Positions 28,996 to 38,412 of a DNA stretch of 64,000 bases are shown here, piece by piece. Source of the DNA: Cerina litoralis (GTDB taxonomy: Bacteria > Bacteroidota > Bacteroidia > Flavobacteriales > Flavobacteriaceae); contig JAIRBC010000022.1 in the NCBI GenBank assembly GCA_022008415.1, positions 19,378 to 83,377 of the forward strand, written 5' to 3'. The stretch's first letter is position 1. Each line of letters starts with the position of its first letter. The notes under the pieces are model-generated. The model was not told the origin of the DNA. It made no database searches and saw nothing but the letters and a program-made list of their open reading frames with translations. Position numbers and translations under genes: made by a program.

Positions 28996-29301
28996 CTATA
29001 TGAATTTAAGGATGTAATTGATCAATATTAATACAATGCTTAATGTTGTAAACGTGATGATGATCGTATTTGCATGTTTTAAAGGACGAAAATTATCCCA
29101 TAACAAAATGGCCATCAAGGGAATTAAGGTGTAAATAGCTGGATACATTTTAAACGCTTCCCCAAAATTACCTTCCAGCAAAAGAGCGACCGAACGCTGA
29201 ATCCCACAACCAGGACAATCTACCCCAAAGATTTTTTTATTCAGGCATGGAATCATAAAACCATTTAAAGTATACAAAACTGCGGCTAAGGATATTTTCA
29301 T
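28996..29301 (-). CDS. DUF2752 membrane protein
   Basis: From ATG 29301 the protein has 101 residues (MKISLAAVLYTLNG...). The frame can be extended to 29355, but that would cross the start of the divergent gene at 29346. The family motif is intact: FGVDCPGCGIQRSVALLLEG, with paired cysteines just before a membrane helix and R in the GIQR position. Two more hydrophobic segments follow (IYTLIPLMAILLW and TIIITFTTLSIVLILINYI). The role is unknown. Two CCC-motif genes follow on the same strand, 250 bases downstream. Confidence 0.8.
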   Translation of the reverse strand: MKISLAAVLYTLNGFMIPCLNKKIFGVDCPGCGIQRSVALLLEGNFGEAFKMYPAIYTLIPLMAILLWDNFRPLKHANTIIITFTTLSIVLILINYILKFI

Positions 29302-29333
29302 CGAACGCGGATTCCTGTACCGAAATTTAACAT

Positions 29334-29341
29334 TATTTTTG
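29334..29341 (+). promoter_or_regulatory. Candidate -7 box placing a transcript start at or next to an ATG
   Basis: TATTTTTG matches TAnnTTTG and ends four bases before the ATG at 29346. If used, the mRNA would have almost no 5' leader. No clear -33 TTG was found, so this is tentative. Confidence 0.3.
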
Positions 29342-29345
29342 TGGA

Positions 29346-29546
29346 ATGAAAACAAAACGGACCATTTATTTTTTACTTATCGTAACGGGGGCCTTAATTA
29401 TTGGAGTGGGGGAATATTATTTTCCGAAAGAGTATGTACTGGGCATCGGGTTGGTCTTGATGATGTACGGCTTATACAAGTCTACCCAAGTTTGGATCAG
29501 GGATAGGGATCAAAACGAAGAAGAAAATGGAAAAGAAGATCTTTGA
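29346..29546 (+). CDS. Small two-helix membrane protein of unknown function
   Basis: A 66-residue protein with two membrane helices (IYFLLIVTGALIIGVGEYYF and VLGIGLVLMMYGLYKST) and a charged cytosolic tail (IRDRDQNEEENGKEDL). No known family is recognised. Its 3' end overlaps the Smr-domain gene by 20 bases, so both are likely translated together. It is divergent from DUF2752. Confidence 0.7.
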   Translation: MKTKRTIYFLLIVTGALIIGVGEYYFPKEYVLGIGLVLMMYGLYKSTQVWIRDRDQNEEENGKEDL

Positions 29547-30081
29547 AATAGGGGATAAGGTCGCTGTTTTGGATGATACAATTACGGGACGCGTCGTTCA
29601 AATTACCCAAGGCCAAATAACCATTGAAACCACCGATGGGTTTCCGTTAAATTTTGAGCCTTCCGAATTGATAAGAATAAATATTGAGGACTCTTTTGGG
29701 ATATCCAATTTGGAAGTGGCACGGAGCAAGGCCGAAAAGGAAATTCCAAAAAGGAATATTTCCAAACCCTCAAAGACCAAGGAACGGTATGCTCCAAAGA
29801 TGGAGGTAGATCTACATATAGGTCAATTGGTGCCTTCCATCAAGGGCCTGACCAATTTTGACATGTTAAACCTTCAGTTGGAGGCCGCCCAACGGCAATT
29901 AGAATTTGCTATCCGTAAACGCATCCAAAAGGTAGTTTTTATCCACGGGGTAGGGGAAGGGGTACTAAAGGAAGAACTGTACTATTTGTTTAAACGGTAC
30001 GATAATGTAAAGTACTACGATGCGGACTATCAAAAATATGGTTTAGGTGCCACGGAAGTGTATATTTATCGGAATTCGTAA
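29527..30081 (+). CDS. Smr-domain protein (MutS2-like C-terminal domain alone)
   Basis: A 184-residue protein. An N-terminal SH3-like beta barrel (residues 1-50: FEIGDKVAVLDDTITGRVVQ) is followed by a linker and a C-terminal Smr domain (residues 95-184). The Smr motifs are VDLHIGQLV (DLH), FIHGVGEGVLKEEL (HGxGxG) and GLGATEVYI. Smr domains are nucleases in MutS2 and other proteins; this one lacks the MutS2 ATPase part. It could cleave nucleic acid, for example at stalled ribosomes as some Smr proteins do, but this is inference. It overlaps the small membrane gene by 20 bases. Confidence 0.9.
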   Translation: MEKKIFEIGDKVAVLDDTITGRVVQITQGQITIETTDGFPLNFEPSELIRINIEDSFGISNLEVARSKAEKEIPKRNISKPSKTKERYAPKMEVDLHIGQLVPSIKGLTNFDMLNLQLEAAQRQLEFAIRKRIQKVVFIHGVGEGVLKEELYYLFKRYDNVKYYDADYQKYGLGATEVYIYRNS

Positions 30082-30146
30082 TATCCCGTCCTTCCAGGTG
30101 TTACAGGTTCAAGGCTCGGGTTTTATTTCAGATTGCTTTACAACCT

Positions 30147-30653
30147 CTAAGATCCGGGGACTTTAGTGGAATAAGTGCCAAAGTCGTTAATGCGAAGATC
30201 GGTAATCCTGTGGCCCGAGTCATCCACTAGGGAAATACCGCTTAGTTTGATCATATGGTCGTATGTAATGCTATCCTTTGTTGTGGTCGTTATCTGTACT
30301 TCCCCTCCTTCTCCGTTAATTTCCTGTAGCACCACCGGTGTTATCGGAGGAATGGCGTCACAGAAATAATTCGTTGTCACGTTGTCGGAAAAGATACGAT
30401 AGGTGATTTGGGATTGGTCTGGAACCGTGCTGACAATAACGCTATCGGATACCTGATTTTTAAGAATACCACTTTGAAGGTCCAGGATCAAGGTTTCGTC
30501 TTGGTTGATCTTAAAAAAAACGGTGGTAATCGTAGTTGCCGGACCACAGTATTGCAAGGCACTATTATCAAAATCGATCGTCTCAATTTGCAGATCCCCA
30601 TCATTACAGGAAACCATTAGGAACAAAAAGGAAATAAGTACTATTTTTTGCAT
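30147..30653 (-). CDS. Lipoprotein of unknown function
   Basis: A 168-residue protein with a lipoprotein signal peptide (KIVLISFLFLMVSC, acylated Cys16). The mature part is rich in beta-strand-like threonine and isoleucine stretches. It has two more cysteines (YCGPATTITTVFF and FCDAIPPITP) that could form a disulphide in the periplasm. No family is recognised. It is a single gene facing the Smr gene. Confidence 0.75.
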   Translation of the reverse strand: MQKIVLISFLFLMVSCNDGDLQIETIDFDNSALQYCGPATTITTVFFKINQDETLILDLQSGILKNQVSDSVIVSTVPDQSQITYRIFSDNVTTNYFCDAIPPITPVVLQEINGEGGEVQITTTTKDSITYDHMIKLSGISLVDDSGHRITDLRINDFGTYSTKVPGS

Positions 30654-30888
30654 GACGCAAATTTAAATCAATTCTGGCTCAGAATCCTAAAGGTTTTGTT
30701 TTCATTTGGATAATTTCAGTTTTGAAAGTGCTAATTTTGCGAAATATGTAGAATGAACCCGTCTTGAGTTTTGGTTTGGAGTCGAGAACGGAGACTTCCC
30801 GGCCGTACCCGATCGGGCGAGTGGTGACCCTGAAGCTTCGGGGTCAGGTAAAAGAAAAACCCAAGACACGCTCAATATATCCATGACA

Positions 30889-32037
30889 ATGAGAAACGTT
30901 TATTTGGACAACGCTGCAACTACCCGTATAAGGGAAGAGGTAATTGAAAAAATGCAGGACGCCTTGATTCAATATTACGGCAACCCTTCTTCTGTCCACA
31001 GTTATGGCCGTACGTCAAAGACTGCCATTGAAAAAGCCAGAAAAACCATTGCCAAAACCTTAAACGCCCTGCCTTCGGAGATTATTTTTACTTCGGGGGG
31101 TACCGAGGCCGACAATATGATCATCAGAAGTGCCATTCGGGATTTGGGGGTGAAGACTTTGATTACGTCTAAAATCGAACACCACGCCGTCCTGCATTCT
31201 GCCGAAGAAATGGTAAGGGAGTACGGTATTGCCCTTTATTTTGTTGATTTGGATCAATTTGGCAACCCCGTATTATCACATTTGGAAAAATTGTTGCAGC
31301 AGGACGATTCCAAAAAGCTGGTCAGTTTGATGCATATCAATAATGAGATCGGAAATATCATGGATGTTGAAGCCGTGTGCAATTTGTGCGCAAAATACAA
31401 CGTCCTTTTACATTCGGATACGGTGCAATCCATTGGACACTATCCTTGGGACCTTCAGAATGTGCCCGTCGATTTTTTGACCGCTGCCGCCCATAAATTC
31501 CACGGACCCAAAGGCGTGGGTTTTGCCTATATTAAGAAAAACACGGGACTTAGGCCGCTTATCGTAGGTGGATCCCAGGAACGTGGCTTTCGTGCAGGTA
31601 CCGAACCTCTCCATGATATCATCGGGCTGGAGACCGCATTTATTGAGGCCTATAGGAACTTGGAAGAGGAACAAGCCTATGTAACCAAATTGAAACAGTA
31701 TTTTATCGATGGCTTGAAGCAAACCCTTCCAACAGCCCAATTCAATGGTTTCTCGGGAGATTTGGACAAAAGTACCTATACCTTGGTCAATGTACGCCTG
31801 CCATTTAGCCAAGAAAAATCACTGATGCTCCTGTTCCATCTCGATTTAAAGGGGATTGCATGTTCCAAGGGCAGTGCATGCCAATCTGGAAGTGATATGG
31901 GGTCGCACGTACTATCGGAAATCTTACCGGTGGAGGAACTTAAAAAGCCCTCCCTGCGCTTCTCTTTCTCTAAATACAACACCAAGGAAGAATTGGATTA
32001 TGTATTAGCGGTACTGAAGGAATTTGCAGAAAACTAG
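30889..32037 (+). CDS. Cysteine desulfurase (NifS/IscS family)
   Basis: A PLP enzyme that takes sulfur from cysteine for Fe-S clusters and other thiocofactors. From ATG 30889 it is 382 residues, starting MRNVYLDNAATT; an in-frame ATG at 30883 would add two. The PLP lysine is in AAAHKFHGPKGVGF, and the persulfide cysteine in ACSKGSACQSGSDMGSHVL. TSGGTEADN and the N-terminal LDNAATT are family signatures. It lacks the SufS-type C-terminal pattern and looks like the NifS/IscS branch. No iscU/sufU is adjacent. Confidence 0.93.
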   Translation: MRNVYLDNAATTRIREEVIEKMQDALIQYYGNPSSVHSYGRTSKTAIEKARKTIAKTLNALPSEIIFTSGGTEADNMIIRSAIRDLGVKTLITSKIEHHAVLHSAEEMVREYGIALYFVDLDQFGNPVLSHLEKLLQQDDSKKLVSLMHINNEIGNIMDVEAVCNLCAKYNVLLHSDTVQSIGHYPWDLQNVPVDFLTAAAHKFHGPKGVGFAYIKKNTGLRPLIVGGSQERGFRAGTEPLHDIIGLETAFIEAYRNLEEEQAYVTKLKQYFIDGLKQTLPTAQFNGFSGDLDKSTYTLVNVRLPFSQEKSLMLLFHLDLKGIACSKGSACQSGSDMGSHVLSEILPVEELKKPSLRFSFSKYNTKEELDYVLAVLKEFAEN

Positions 32038-32149
32038 AGGTTTTTAGGAAAAAATAGAGATTCTAGAAGTTACAGGGGGAGTAAATGAGCCCGTGTTCAC
32101 CTCATATCTTTATTTCACGCCTCAATCTTATTACCTAGTACCACGCATT

Positions 32150-33274
32150 TTACTGCCCCACATCCAGATCCTGTACACATCTAAATCCCAAATGTTCTTG
32201 TCCCGAATCGTAGGCCGAGGCCATTCTGGCACTTGGCCGGTAGTTGCTGCAATATTGTTCGCTGCATAAAAAGGAACCCCCTTTGATTACGCGTTTGGGC
32301 ACGTTTGGGTCATTGGGATCATAACTTTGTTTTGGACCGGTAGGGTTTTTACAGATCCCTCCGTTGGAGGCCAATTTATTCCTCGCATTAGAATCTGGTC
32401 GGTACCAGTCGGAGGTCCATTCCCATACATTACCGATCATATCGTACAATCCATATCCGTTTGGGGGATAACTTGCCACTGGTGCCGACCCGGCAAATCC
32501 ATCTGCCGAACTGTTGCCGGATGGAAAGGTTCCCTGAAAGAAATTTGCCAAAAATTTGCCATGGGGGGTAAGTTCATCTCCCCAAGCAAAAGCGTGGTTT
32601 GCCTGTCCGCCCCTGCTGGCGTACTCCCATTCCGCCTCGGTAGGCAATCTTTTTCCGGCCCATTTGGCGTAGGCTTCCGCGTCTTCAAAGGCTATCTGAA
32701 CAACGGGATAGTGGTCCTTTCCTTTTATGTCGCTCCCAGGCCCATGGGGATGCCGCCAATTAGCTCCGATTTTCCATGCCCACCATTGGGAAATATCATT
32801 TAGGTTTGCCACATTGGGGATGGGATCAAAGATTAAACCACCCGGTTGTAGGAGACTATCGGCAGGTTTTGGGGTATTTGGCGGAAGTTGTACTTTCAGT
32901 TCTTCCCAATCAACAGGCCGTTCGGCCACGGTAACGTATCCGGTTTCCTTTACAAATTTTTTGAACTCGGCGTTGGTAACCTCGGTCACATCGATATAAA
33001 AACTGGATAATTGCACCGAATAGGCCGGTCCTTCGGTTCGATGTGCATTGGGGTCTTGACTCCCCATGGTAAAAATACCCCCGGGAATATGCGCCATGCC
33101 CTTCGGGGCGTTCCTGTGTCCCGTTTCCAATGGCTTGCCGGTGGAACTGTCTGCAAACCCGGCGTGGGCTTCGGTTGCTTTCGCATCTACGATTTCTTTT
33201 TTGGAATCCGTTTTACAGGAACATAAAAGTAGCAAAGCAATGGATGCGAGGGAAGCTATGTTCTTTGTTATCAT
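32150..33274 (-). CDS. Formylglycine-generating enzyme-family lipoprotein
   Basis: A 374-residue protein with a lipoprotein signal (SIALLLLCSC, Cys20) and a full FGE-sulfatase domain: GGIFTMGSQDPNAHRTEGP, SSFYIDVTEVTNAEFKKFV, KRLPTEAEWEYASRGG, GNVWEWTSDWY. The copper-binding cysteine pair of active aerobic FGE is present at C337 and C342 in GGSFLCSEQYC. True FGEs oxidise a cysteine of sulfatases to formylglycine; GldK/GldJ-type relatives lack this pair. An enzyme outside the cell membrane would act on sulfatases after Sec export. No sulfatase gene is in the window. Confidence 0.85.
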   Translation of the reverse strand: MITKNIASLASIALLLLCSCKTDSKKEIVDAKATEAHAGFADSSTGKPLETGHRNAPKGMAHIPGGIFTMGSQDPNAHRTEGPAYSVQLSSFYIDVTEVTNAEFKKFVKETGYVTVAERPVDWEELKVQLPPNTPKPADSLLQPGGLIFDPIPNVANLNDISQWWAWKIGANWRHPHGPGSDIKGKDHYPVVQIAFEDAEAYAKWAGKRLPTEAEWEYASRGGQANHAFAWGDELTPHGKFLANFFQGTFPSGNSSADGFAGSAPVASYPPNGYGLYDMIGNVWEWTSDWYRPDSNARNKLASNGGICKNPTGPKQSYDPNDPNVPKRVIKGGSFLCSEQYCSNYRPSARMASAYDSGQEHLGFRCVQDLDVGQ

Positions 33275-33393
33275 CTGTGGGTTGCACTAAAATTAAAATT
33301 CGCAAGATAGCAGATCAATATTAATTATAAAACCAGCGGGTTGAAAATACTTAAATCGATAAATTCCCGAGATAAGTTTCCGAACCTATCTTA

Positions 33394-34350
33394 CTACTGC
33401 TTGTCCTCTATAACGACTGGGGCGTAGTATTGGATCTTACGGGTAATATAACTGTTGTCCGGGGTAACGATCTTCTTTATCCAATTGCCCGTGGCGCCAT
33501 CATCAAATTGATAAATATAGTTTTTAACCGATTCGGTATTCGGGGTTTTGATCCTCAACTCGGTCAGTATTCCTAAATCGTCATAATGATATAACAAGAT
33601 TTGTTGGGAGACAAATTTCTTGGTCTCGGCATCAAAGATGAAGGTTTCCTCCGAAAGTATTCTATTGTCTGCGTTATAAACCTTTTCGGTTGCATTGATT
33701 GCGTCTCCTCCTAGAAACTTTTTGGTCAGTTCAACCCGATTTTCCGTGTTGTTTTTCCCTTTTTTGATGGAAATCCTTATAGATTTTTGGATCACCCCGT
33801 TTAAGGAGTACGTTTTTGTTGTTTCCCCCTTAAAGGTGGTATATTCTATATCGGATTCATCGATTCCTTCATTGTCTACCTGCCTTATTTTTACAAGTCT
33901 ATTTATCGAATCGTATTCGTATTCATATCTGCCCAAAAACTCCTTGTTATATGAAAAAACGGTTTCTGAAATTCTTTTTAGGGCGGTGGTATCCATCGTG
34001 TAAATATGGACCAGGGAAGTAGTTTTATCCAGGGTGCCGTTTCTGTAATTTTCGACCCGATTTTCCAACAATTGACCGTTTTGGTATTTAAAGGAAGATA
34101 TATCGTAATCGGTATCGTTGTATCTGGTAACCGATTTTGTTAAAAACCCATTGGGAGCAAAGTCATATTCTTCCTTGCCGTAGTCGGTAACCACCAGACA
34201 TGATTTTACCTCGCCGTGCAAATCAAAGTCCTTCAAGGTAAAGATTTTGATTTCTTGGGCAGACAAAACAACGGGCCCCAAAAGAATACTTACACTTAAT
34301 AAAGTAAGCATAGGCGCCCATAAAAAAGGAAGCGGGTAGTTTTTTTCCAT
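33394..34350 (-). CDS. Secreted protein of unknown function with repeated beta motifs
   Basis: From Met 34350 the product has 318 residues with an N-terminal hydrophobic leader (LPFLWAPMLTLLSVSILLGPVVLSAQ). This start is preferred because the frame upstream (from 34398) adds a polar extension before the leader. The mature part has repeated units of about 25-40 residues with Y-x-x-N-G, Y-x-Y-D-x-x-x-R and similar patterns (YDFAPNGFLTKSVTRYND, EYEYDSINRLVKIRQ, YHYDDLGILTELRI). This recalls the YD repeats of cell-surface proteins. No catalytic motif is evident. Confidence 0.7.
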   Translation of the reverse strand: MEKNYPLPFLWAPMLTLLSVSILLGPVVLSAQEIKIFTLKDFDLHGEVKSCLVVTDYGKEEYDFAPNGFLTKSVTRYNDTDYDISSFKYQNGQLLENRVENYRNGTLDKTTSLVHIYTMDTTALKRISETVFSYNKEFLGRYEYEYDSINRLVKIRQVDNEGIDESDIEYTTFKGETTKTYSLNGVIQKSIRISIKKGKNNTENRVELTKKFLGGDAINATEKVYNADNRILSEETFIFDAETKKFVSQQILLYHYDDLGILTELRIKTPNTESVKNYIYQFDDGATGNWIKKIVTPDNSYITRKIQYYAPVVIEDKQ

Positions 34351-34425
34351 GTTCAAAATTAAGCTATATTCCATCAACATAAAAAATGGTTCGACCAAAT
34401 GCCAAGTCTACATCCGAAAAACATA

Positions 34426-34458
34426 AAAACCCGTCAAGTTTTTATTCCTGACGGGTTT
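34426..34458 (-). terminator. Rho-independent terminator of dnaK
   Basis: AAACCCGTCA (34427-34436) pairs with TGACGGGTTT (34449-34458). The U tract on the minus strand (TTTTTATGTTTTT) shows that it serves dnaK, about 137 bases after its stop. Confidence 0.82.
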
Positions 34459-34594
34459 ATGAAAATCTATGTCGTGTTTAATTTTTGTCAATACGAATCG
34501 TCGTCCGATCTGAAAACCATCTACCACAGAGTAAATAACAACCGATTTCAAAACGATCACAATGCAGTTAAAGGACCTTAAATGTAGAGCGAAA

Positions 34595-36511
34595 CTACTT
34601 TACCTCTTCGAAATCTACATCCTCAACATTGTCGCTTTCCTTGGATTCTCCACCAGACGTTGCGGTGTCCTCTCCATTAGGGGAGGCCCCGCCACCAGGT
34701 TGTGCATCCGCTTGTGCTTTGTACATTTCTTCGGAGGCCGCTTTCCAAGCTTCGTTGATCTTGTCCAAAGCAGGAGTAATTACCGCCAAGTCTTTACCGG
34801 CGTGGGCCTTTTTTAGTTCTTCCAAAGCCTCTTCAATGGGTTTTTTCTTGTCGTCGGACAATTTATCGCCGAATTCCTTCAATTGTTTTTCGGTCTGGAA
34901 GATCATGCTATCGGCCTCGTTCAATTTATCGGCGGTTTCCTTGGCTTTTTGATCGGCCTCGGCGTTAGCTTCCGCCTCTGCCTTCATTTTCTTGATTTCC
35001 TCCTCGGTCAGGCCAGAAGACGCCTCGATACGGATATCTTGGGATTTGTTAGTGGCCTTATCGGTTGCAGAAACCTTGATGATACCATTGGCATCGATAT
35101 CGAAGGTAACCTCTATCTGTGGCGTTCCCCTTTGGGCAGGTGGTATACCATCCAAATGGAATCGCCCTATCGTTTTATTGTCCGTAGCCATGGGCCTTTC
35201 TCCCTGCAACACATGTATTTCAACAGAAGGTTGATTGTCGGCAGCGGTGGAGAATATTTGCGATTTCTTTGTAGGAATGGTGGTATTGGCCTCTATCAAT
35301 TTGGTGAATACGCCGCCCATTGTTTCTATACCCAAGGACAACGGTGTTACATCCAACAACAGTACATCCTTTACATCTCCGGTAAGTACCCCACCTTGGA
35401 TAGCGGCACCAACAGCGACCACCTCATCCGGGTTAACACCTTTGGAGGGTTTTTTGCCGAAGAATTTCTCTACGGCTTCCTGTACGACCGGTATCCTCGT
35501 TGATCCACCAACGAGAATAATCTCATCGATATCACTTTTGGTTAATTCCGCGGCTTTTAAAGCGGTTTCGCATGGTTTAATGGTCCTCTTTACCAGATCC
35601 TCGATCAATTGCTCAAATTTGGCTCGCGTTAGGGTACGAACCAAGTGTTTTGGTCCCGTGGCCGTAGCGGTTACGTAGGGGAGATTGATTTCTGTTTGGG
35701 AGGTAGAGGACAATTCTATTTTAGCTTTTTCCGCAGCTTCACGCAAACGTTGCAGTGCCATAGGATCTTTGCGTAGGTCTATATCCTCTTCTTTTTGGAA
35801 CTCCTCGGCCAACCAATCGATTATTTTTTGATCCACGTCATCACCGCCCAAATGGGTATCCCCATCGGTGGACAACACTTCAAATACCCCGTCGCCCAAT
35901 TCAAGAATGGAAACGTCGTGGGTTCCTCCACCGAAGTCGAATACCACAATTTTCTGATCCTTGTGCTTTTTCTCGAGCCCGTATGCCAAAGAGGCGGCGG
36001 TCGGTTCGTTGATGATACGCTCTACGGTAAGGCCTGCGATTTCCCCGGCCTCTTTGGTTGCATGGCGCTGGGAATCGTTAAAATAGGCGGGAACCGTAAT
36101 AACCGCACGGGTTACGGGTTGCCCCAAATAATCTTCGGCGGTTTTTTTCATTTTCTGCAGAATCATTGCAGAGAGTTCTTGGGGAGAGTACAATCTACCG
36201 TCAATATCTACCCTAGCGGTGTCGTTGTCGCCCTTTACTACCTTATAAGGAACCCTTTCCACCTCCTGTTTGGATTCGGAATATTTATTGCCCATAAATC
36301 TTTTTATGGAGTATATCGTTTTATGCGGATTTGTAACCGCCTGTCTTTTGGCAGGGTCTCCGACCTTGATCTCACCTCCTTCTACAAAGGCAATAACGGA
36401 TGGAGTAGTTCTTTTACCCTCGGCGTTCGGGATAACTACCGGCTCGTTACCTTCCATAACGGAGACGCAAGAGTTGGTTGTTCCTAAATCTATTCCTATA
36501 ATCTTACTCAT
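34595..36511 (-). CDS. dnaK: Molecular chaperone DnaK (Hsp70)
   Basis: An ATP-dependent chaperone of 638 residues that works with DnaJ and GrpE. The N-terminal signature is [17 protein letters not shown]. The phosphate-2 motif is [14 protein letters not shown], the hinge is [13 protein letters not shown], and the linker is [18 protein letters not shown]. The substrate-binding and lid domains follow, with an acidic C-terminus ([10 protein letters not shown]) like other bacterial DnaK. dnaJ and grpE are not adjacent, so it stands alone with its own terminator and a long upstream region holding a 13-bp palindrome at 36592-36604. Confidence 0.99.
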   Translation of the reverse strand: MSKIIGIDLGTTNSCVSVMEGNEPVVIPNAEGKRTTPSVIAFVEGGEIKVGDPAKRQAVTNPHKTIYSIKRFMGNKYSESKQEVERVPYKVVKGDNDTARVDIDGRLYSPQELSAMILQKMKKTAEDYLGQPVTRAVITVPAYFNDSQRHATKEAGEIAGLTVERIINEPTAASLAYGLEKKHKDQKIVVFDFGGGTHDVSILELGDGVFEVLSTDGDTHLGGDDVDQKIIDWLAEEFQKEEDIDLRKDPMALQRLREAAEKAKIELSSTSQTEINLPYVTATATGPKHLVRTLTRAKFEQLIEDLVKRTIKPCETALKAAELTKSDIDEIILVGGSTRIPVVQEAVEKFFGKKPSKGVNPDEVVAVGAAIQGGVLTGDVKDVLLLDVTPLSLGIETMGGVFTKLIEANTTIPTKKSQIFSTAADNQPSVEIHVLQGERPMATDNKTIGRFHLDGIPPAQRGTPQIEVTFDIDANGIIKVSATDKATNKSQDIRIEASSGLTEEEIKKMKAEAEANAEADQKAKETADKLNEADSMIFQTEKQLKEFGDKLSDDKKKPIEEALEELKKAHAGKDLAVITPALDKINEAWKAASEEMYKAQADAQPGGGASPNGEDTATSGGESKESDNVEDVDFEEVK

Positions 36512-36816
36512 ATCTTATTGCTTAAATATTAGTGTTTTATTTTTTTCTGATCGATAGGGAAATGTCAAACAATATGCCAAGCACAAAAAACTGACATGAT
36601 GTCATTTTAAAATACAAATTCAAACTCAAGCCCAAGCCCGATAGTTATCGGGACAAATTCAAGTGCAAGCTCAAAAAGTTTATGTGTTTAAGAGTTTATA
36701 CGATTCTAAGTGTATGAGGATAGGAATTTAATCTATTTGCCATCAACTAGATCAAAAATTCTGAATTATGAATTCAGAATTTAATAAGTGGTATCTTTGA
36801 TAAAAGGAATCGACAG
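36512..36816. other. dnaK upstream region with palindromes
   Basis: These 305 bases lie between divergent dnaK and sdaA. TGACATGATGTCA (36592-36604) is a perfect inverted repeat about 80 bases before dnaK, with a further half-site ATGTCA at 36562-36567 closer to it. CCCGATAGTTATCGGG around 36638 is another palindrome, of a kind I have seen repeated in flavobacterial spacers. No coding sequence is apparent. Confidence 0.5.
36592..36604. promoter_or_regulatory. Candidate heat-shock operator of dnaK
   Basis: TGACATGATGTCA, a symmetric inverted repeat with a single central base, upstream of dnaK. Placement suggests a repressor or activator site for the stress response. I cannot match it to a named regulator with certainty. 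Confidence 0.4.
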
Positions 36817-38241
36817 ATGGAAAGCATCAGTATTTTCGACATGTTAAAAATAGGCGTTGGGCCATCGAGTTCGCATACGTTGGGGCCTTGGCGGGCTGCA
36901 GAACGCTGGATTCGGGAATTGAGGGAAAAGGGTTTGTTTAAAGAGGTGACAAAGATCGAGGTTAACCTTTACGGATCCCTCTCCTTAACGGGCAAGGGAC
37001 ATGCGACAGACATAGCACTGATGTTGGGATTAATGGGTGCCGATCCAGAATATTTCCCCATCGGTGACATTCAAAAGACCATTTCGGAAATTAAGGGTAC
37101 CAAGTCCCTCTTGTTTGATAGGGAAATCGATCTCCCATTTGATCCCGATTCCGATCTAATCTTTCACAGGAATTTTTTACCCTTCCACGCCAATGGAATG
37201 GTATTCCGGGCAGTGCTAACTACGGGCAAGAGTGTTAAGGAGACTTATTATTCCATAGGCGGTGGTTTTGTGGTTAAAAAGGAAAGGATAAATTCTAAAA
37301 GGAATTTGAAAGTTTTCCACGCCTTTCCGTATCCCATAGAAAACGGGGCAGGGCTTCTTGATTATTGCAGACAACAGAATAGGGCAATTTCCGAGGTGGT
37401 CCTGGAAAATGAACTTTCTTTACGGGATAATGCTGAAATAGACACCCAGATACACCGATTATGGGATACAATGCTAGAAAGCATGTTTCTGGGCTGCCAT
37501 ACGGAAGGTACCTTGCCCGGGGGTCTAAATGTGCACCGACGTGCCTATGAAATGCACAGGCAATTAACGGGGAAATTTTCCTACTCCAATCCTATGGAAT
37601 GGTTGCAAACCATTCGAATGACCGAGGTGAAGTTCCGGCAGATCCTTAAATGGGTCAGTTGTTTTGCCTTAGGTGTGAACGAGGTTAACGCCTCTTTGGG
37701 CAGGGTGATTACTTCTCCTACCAACGGAAGTGCCGGGGTGGTTCCGGCGGTTTTGATGTACTATATGGTCATCGAAAACCACGAGGCCAATTTTGCACAC
37801 ATCAAAAAATTTCTTTTGGTGGCGGGGGAAATTGGCAGTATTTTTAAAAAAGGTGCGACTATCTCCGCGGCCATGGGCGGGTGCCAGGCAGAAATCGGGG
37901 TGTCGTCGGCGATGGCTGCCGGGGCGTTGACCGAATTACTTGGCGGTACCCCTCAGCAAGTTTTAATGGCAGCGGAAATTGCGATGGAGCACCATTTGGG
38001 CCTTACGTGCGACCCTATAGCGGGGTTGGTACAGATCCCGTGCATAGAAAGAAATTCCATGGGAGCCATCAAGGCGATCAACGCGGCGGAATTGGCGCTG
38101 GATACCAATCCCGACAATGCCAAGATCTCATTGGATAAAGTGGTGAATACCATGTGGGAAACCGCAAAGGACATGAGTTCCAAATACAAGGAGACTTCAG
38201 AGGGCGGTCTGGCCGTCGGGGTTTACCTGAGCGATTGTTGA
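36817..38241 (+). CDS. sdaA: L-serine ammonia-lyase (L-serine dehydratase)
   Basis: A 474-residue iron-sulfur enzyme that deaminates L-serine to pyruvate and ammonia. The N-terminal beta domain starts MESISIFDMLKIGVGPSSSH, with SSHTLGP typical of the family. The alpha domain has ITSPTNGSAGVVPAVLMYY and the cluster cysteine candidates in SAAMGGCQAEIGVSSAMAAG, LTCDPIAGLVQIPCIERN and at the C-terminus. The alpha and beta parts are fused in one chain, as in E. coli SdaA. It is a single gene, and the repeat array at 38341-38388 lies downstream. Confidence 0.97.
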   Translation: MESISIFDMLKIGVGPSSSHTLGPWRAAERWIRELREKGLFKEVTKIEVNLYGSLSLTGKGHATDIALMLGLMGADPEYFPIGDIQKTISEIKGTKSLLFDREIDLPFDPDSDLIFHRNFLPFHANGMVFRAVLTTGKSVKETYYSIGGGFVVKKERINSKRNLKVFHAFPYPIENGAGLLDYCRQQNRAISEVVLENELSLRDNAEIDTQIHRLWDTMLESMFLGCHTEGTLPGGLNVHRRAYEMHRQLTGKFSYSNPMEWLQTIRMTEVKFRQILKWVSCFALGVNEVNASLGRVITSPTNGSAGVVPAVLMYYMVIENHEANFAHIKKFLLVAGEIGSIFKKGATISAAMGGCQAEIGVSSAMAAGALTELLGGTPQQVLMAAEIAMEHHLGLTCDPIAGLVQIPCIERNSMGAIKAINAAELALDTNPDNAKISLDKVVNTMWETAKDMSSKYKETSEGGLAVGVYLSDC

Positions 38242-38340
38242 GCCGGTAAGTACCTGCTCAACTTCAAGTGGCTTGAACCAAGACCATAAAAAATAGACAG
38301 AATAAAGTTTATAAGTTTATAAAATTTGGTTTTTTAACCA

Positions 38341-38388
38341 TCAAACCATCAAACCATCAAACCATCAAACCATCAAACCATCAAACCA
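38341..38388. repeat. Six perfect tandem copies of an 8-bp unit
   Basis: TCAAACCA is repeated six times without change, between sdaA and the M1 peptidase gene. The flanks (TTTTAACCA before, TTACCCA after) look like degenerate copies. The perfect repeats suggest recent slipped-strand copying. Confidence 0.95.
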
Positions 38389-38412
38389 TTACCCATTGAC
38401 CTATAACTTAAT

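Noticed and set aside
35795..36487. Long plus-strand reading frame opposite dnaK (also 34883-35503)
   Set aside because: Antisense to a certain gene, no recognisable domain, and its length comes from the codon use of dnaK.
38341..38388. Repeat array considered as CRISPR
   Set aside because: Units are directly adjacent, 8 bases long and without spacers; no cas genes nearby.
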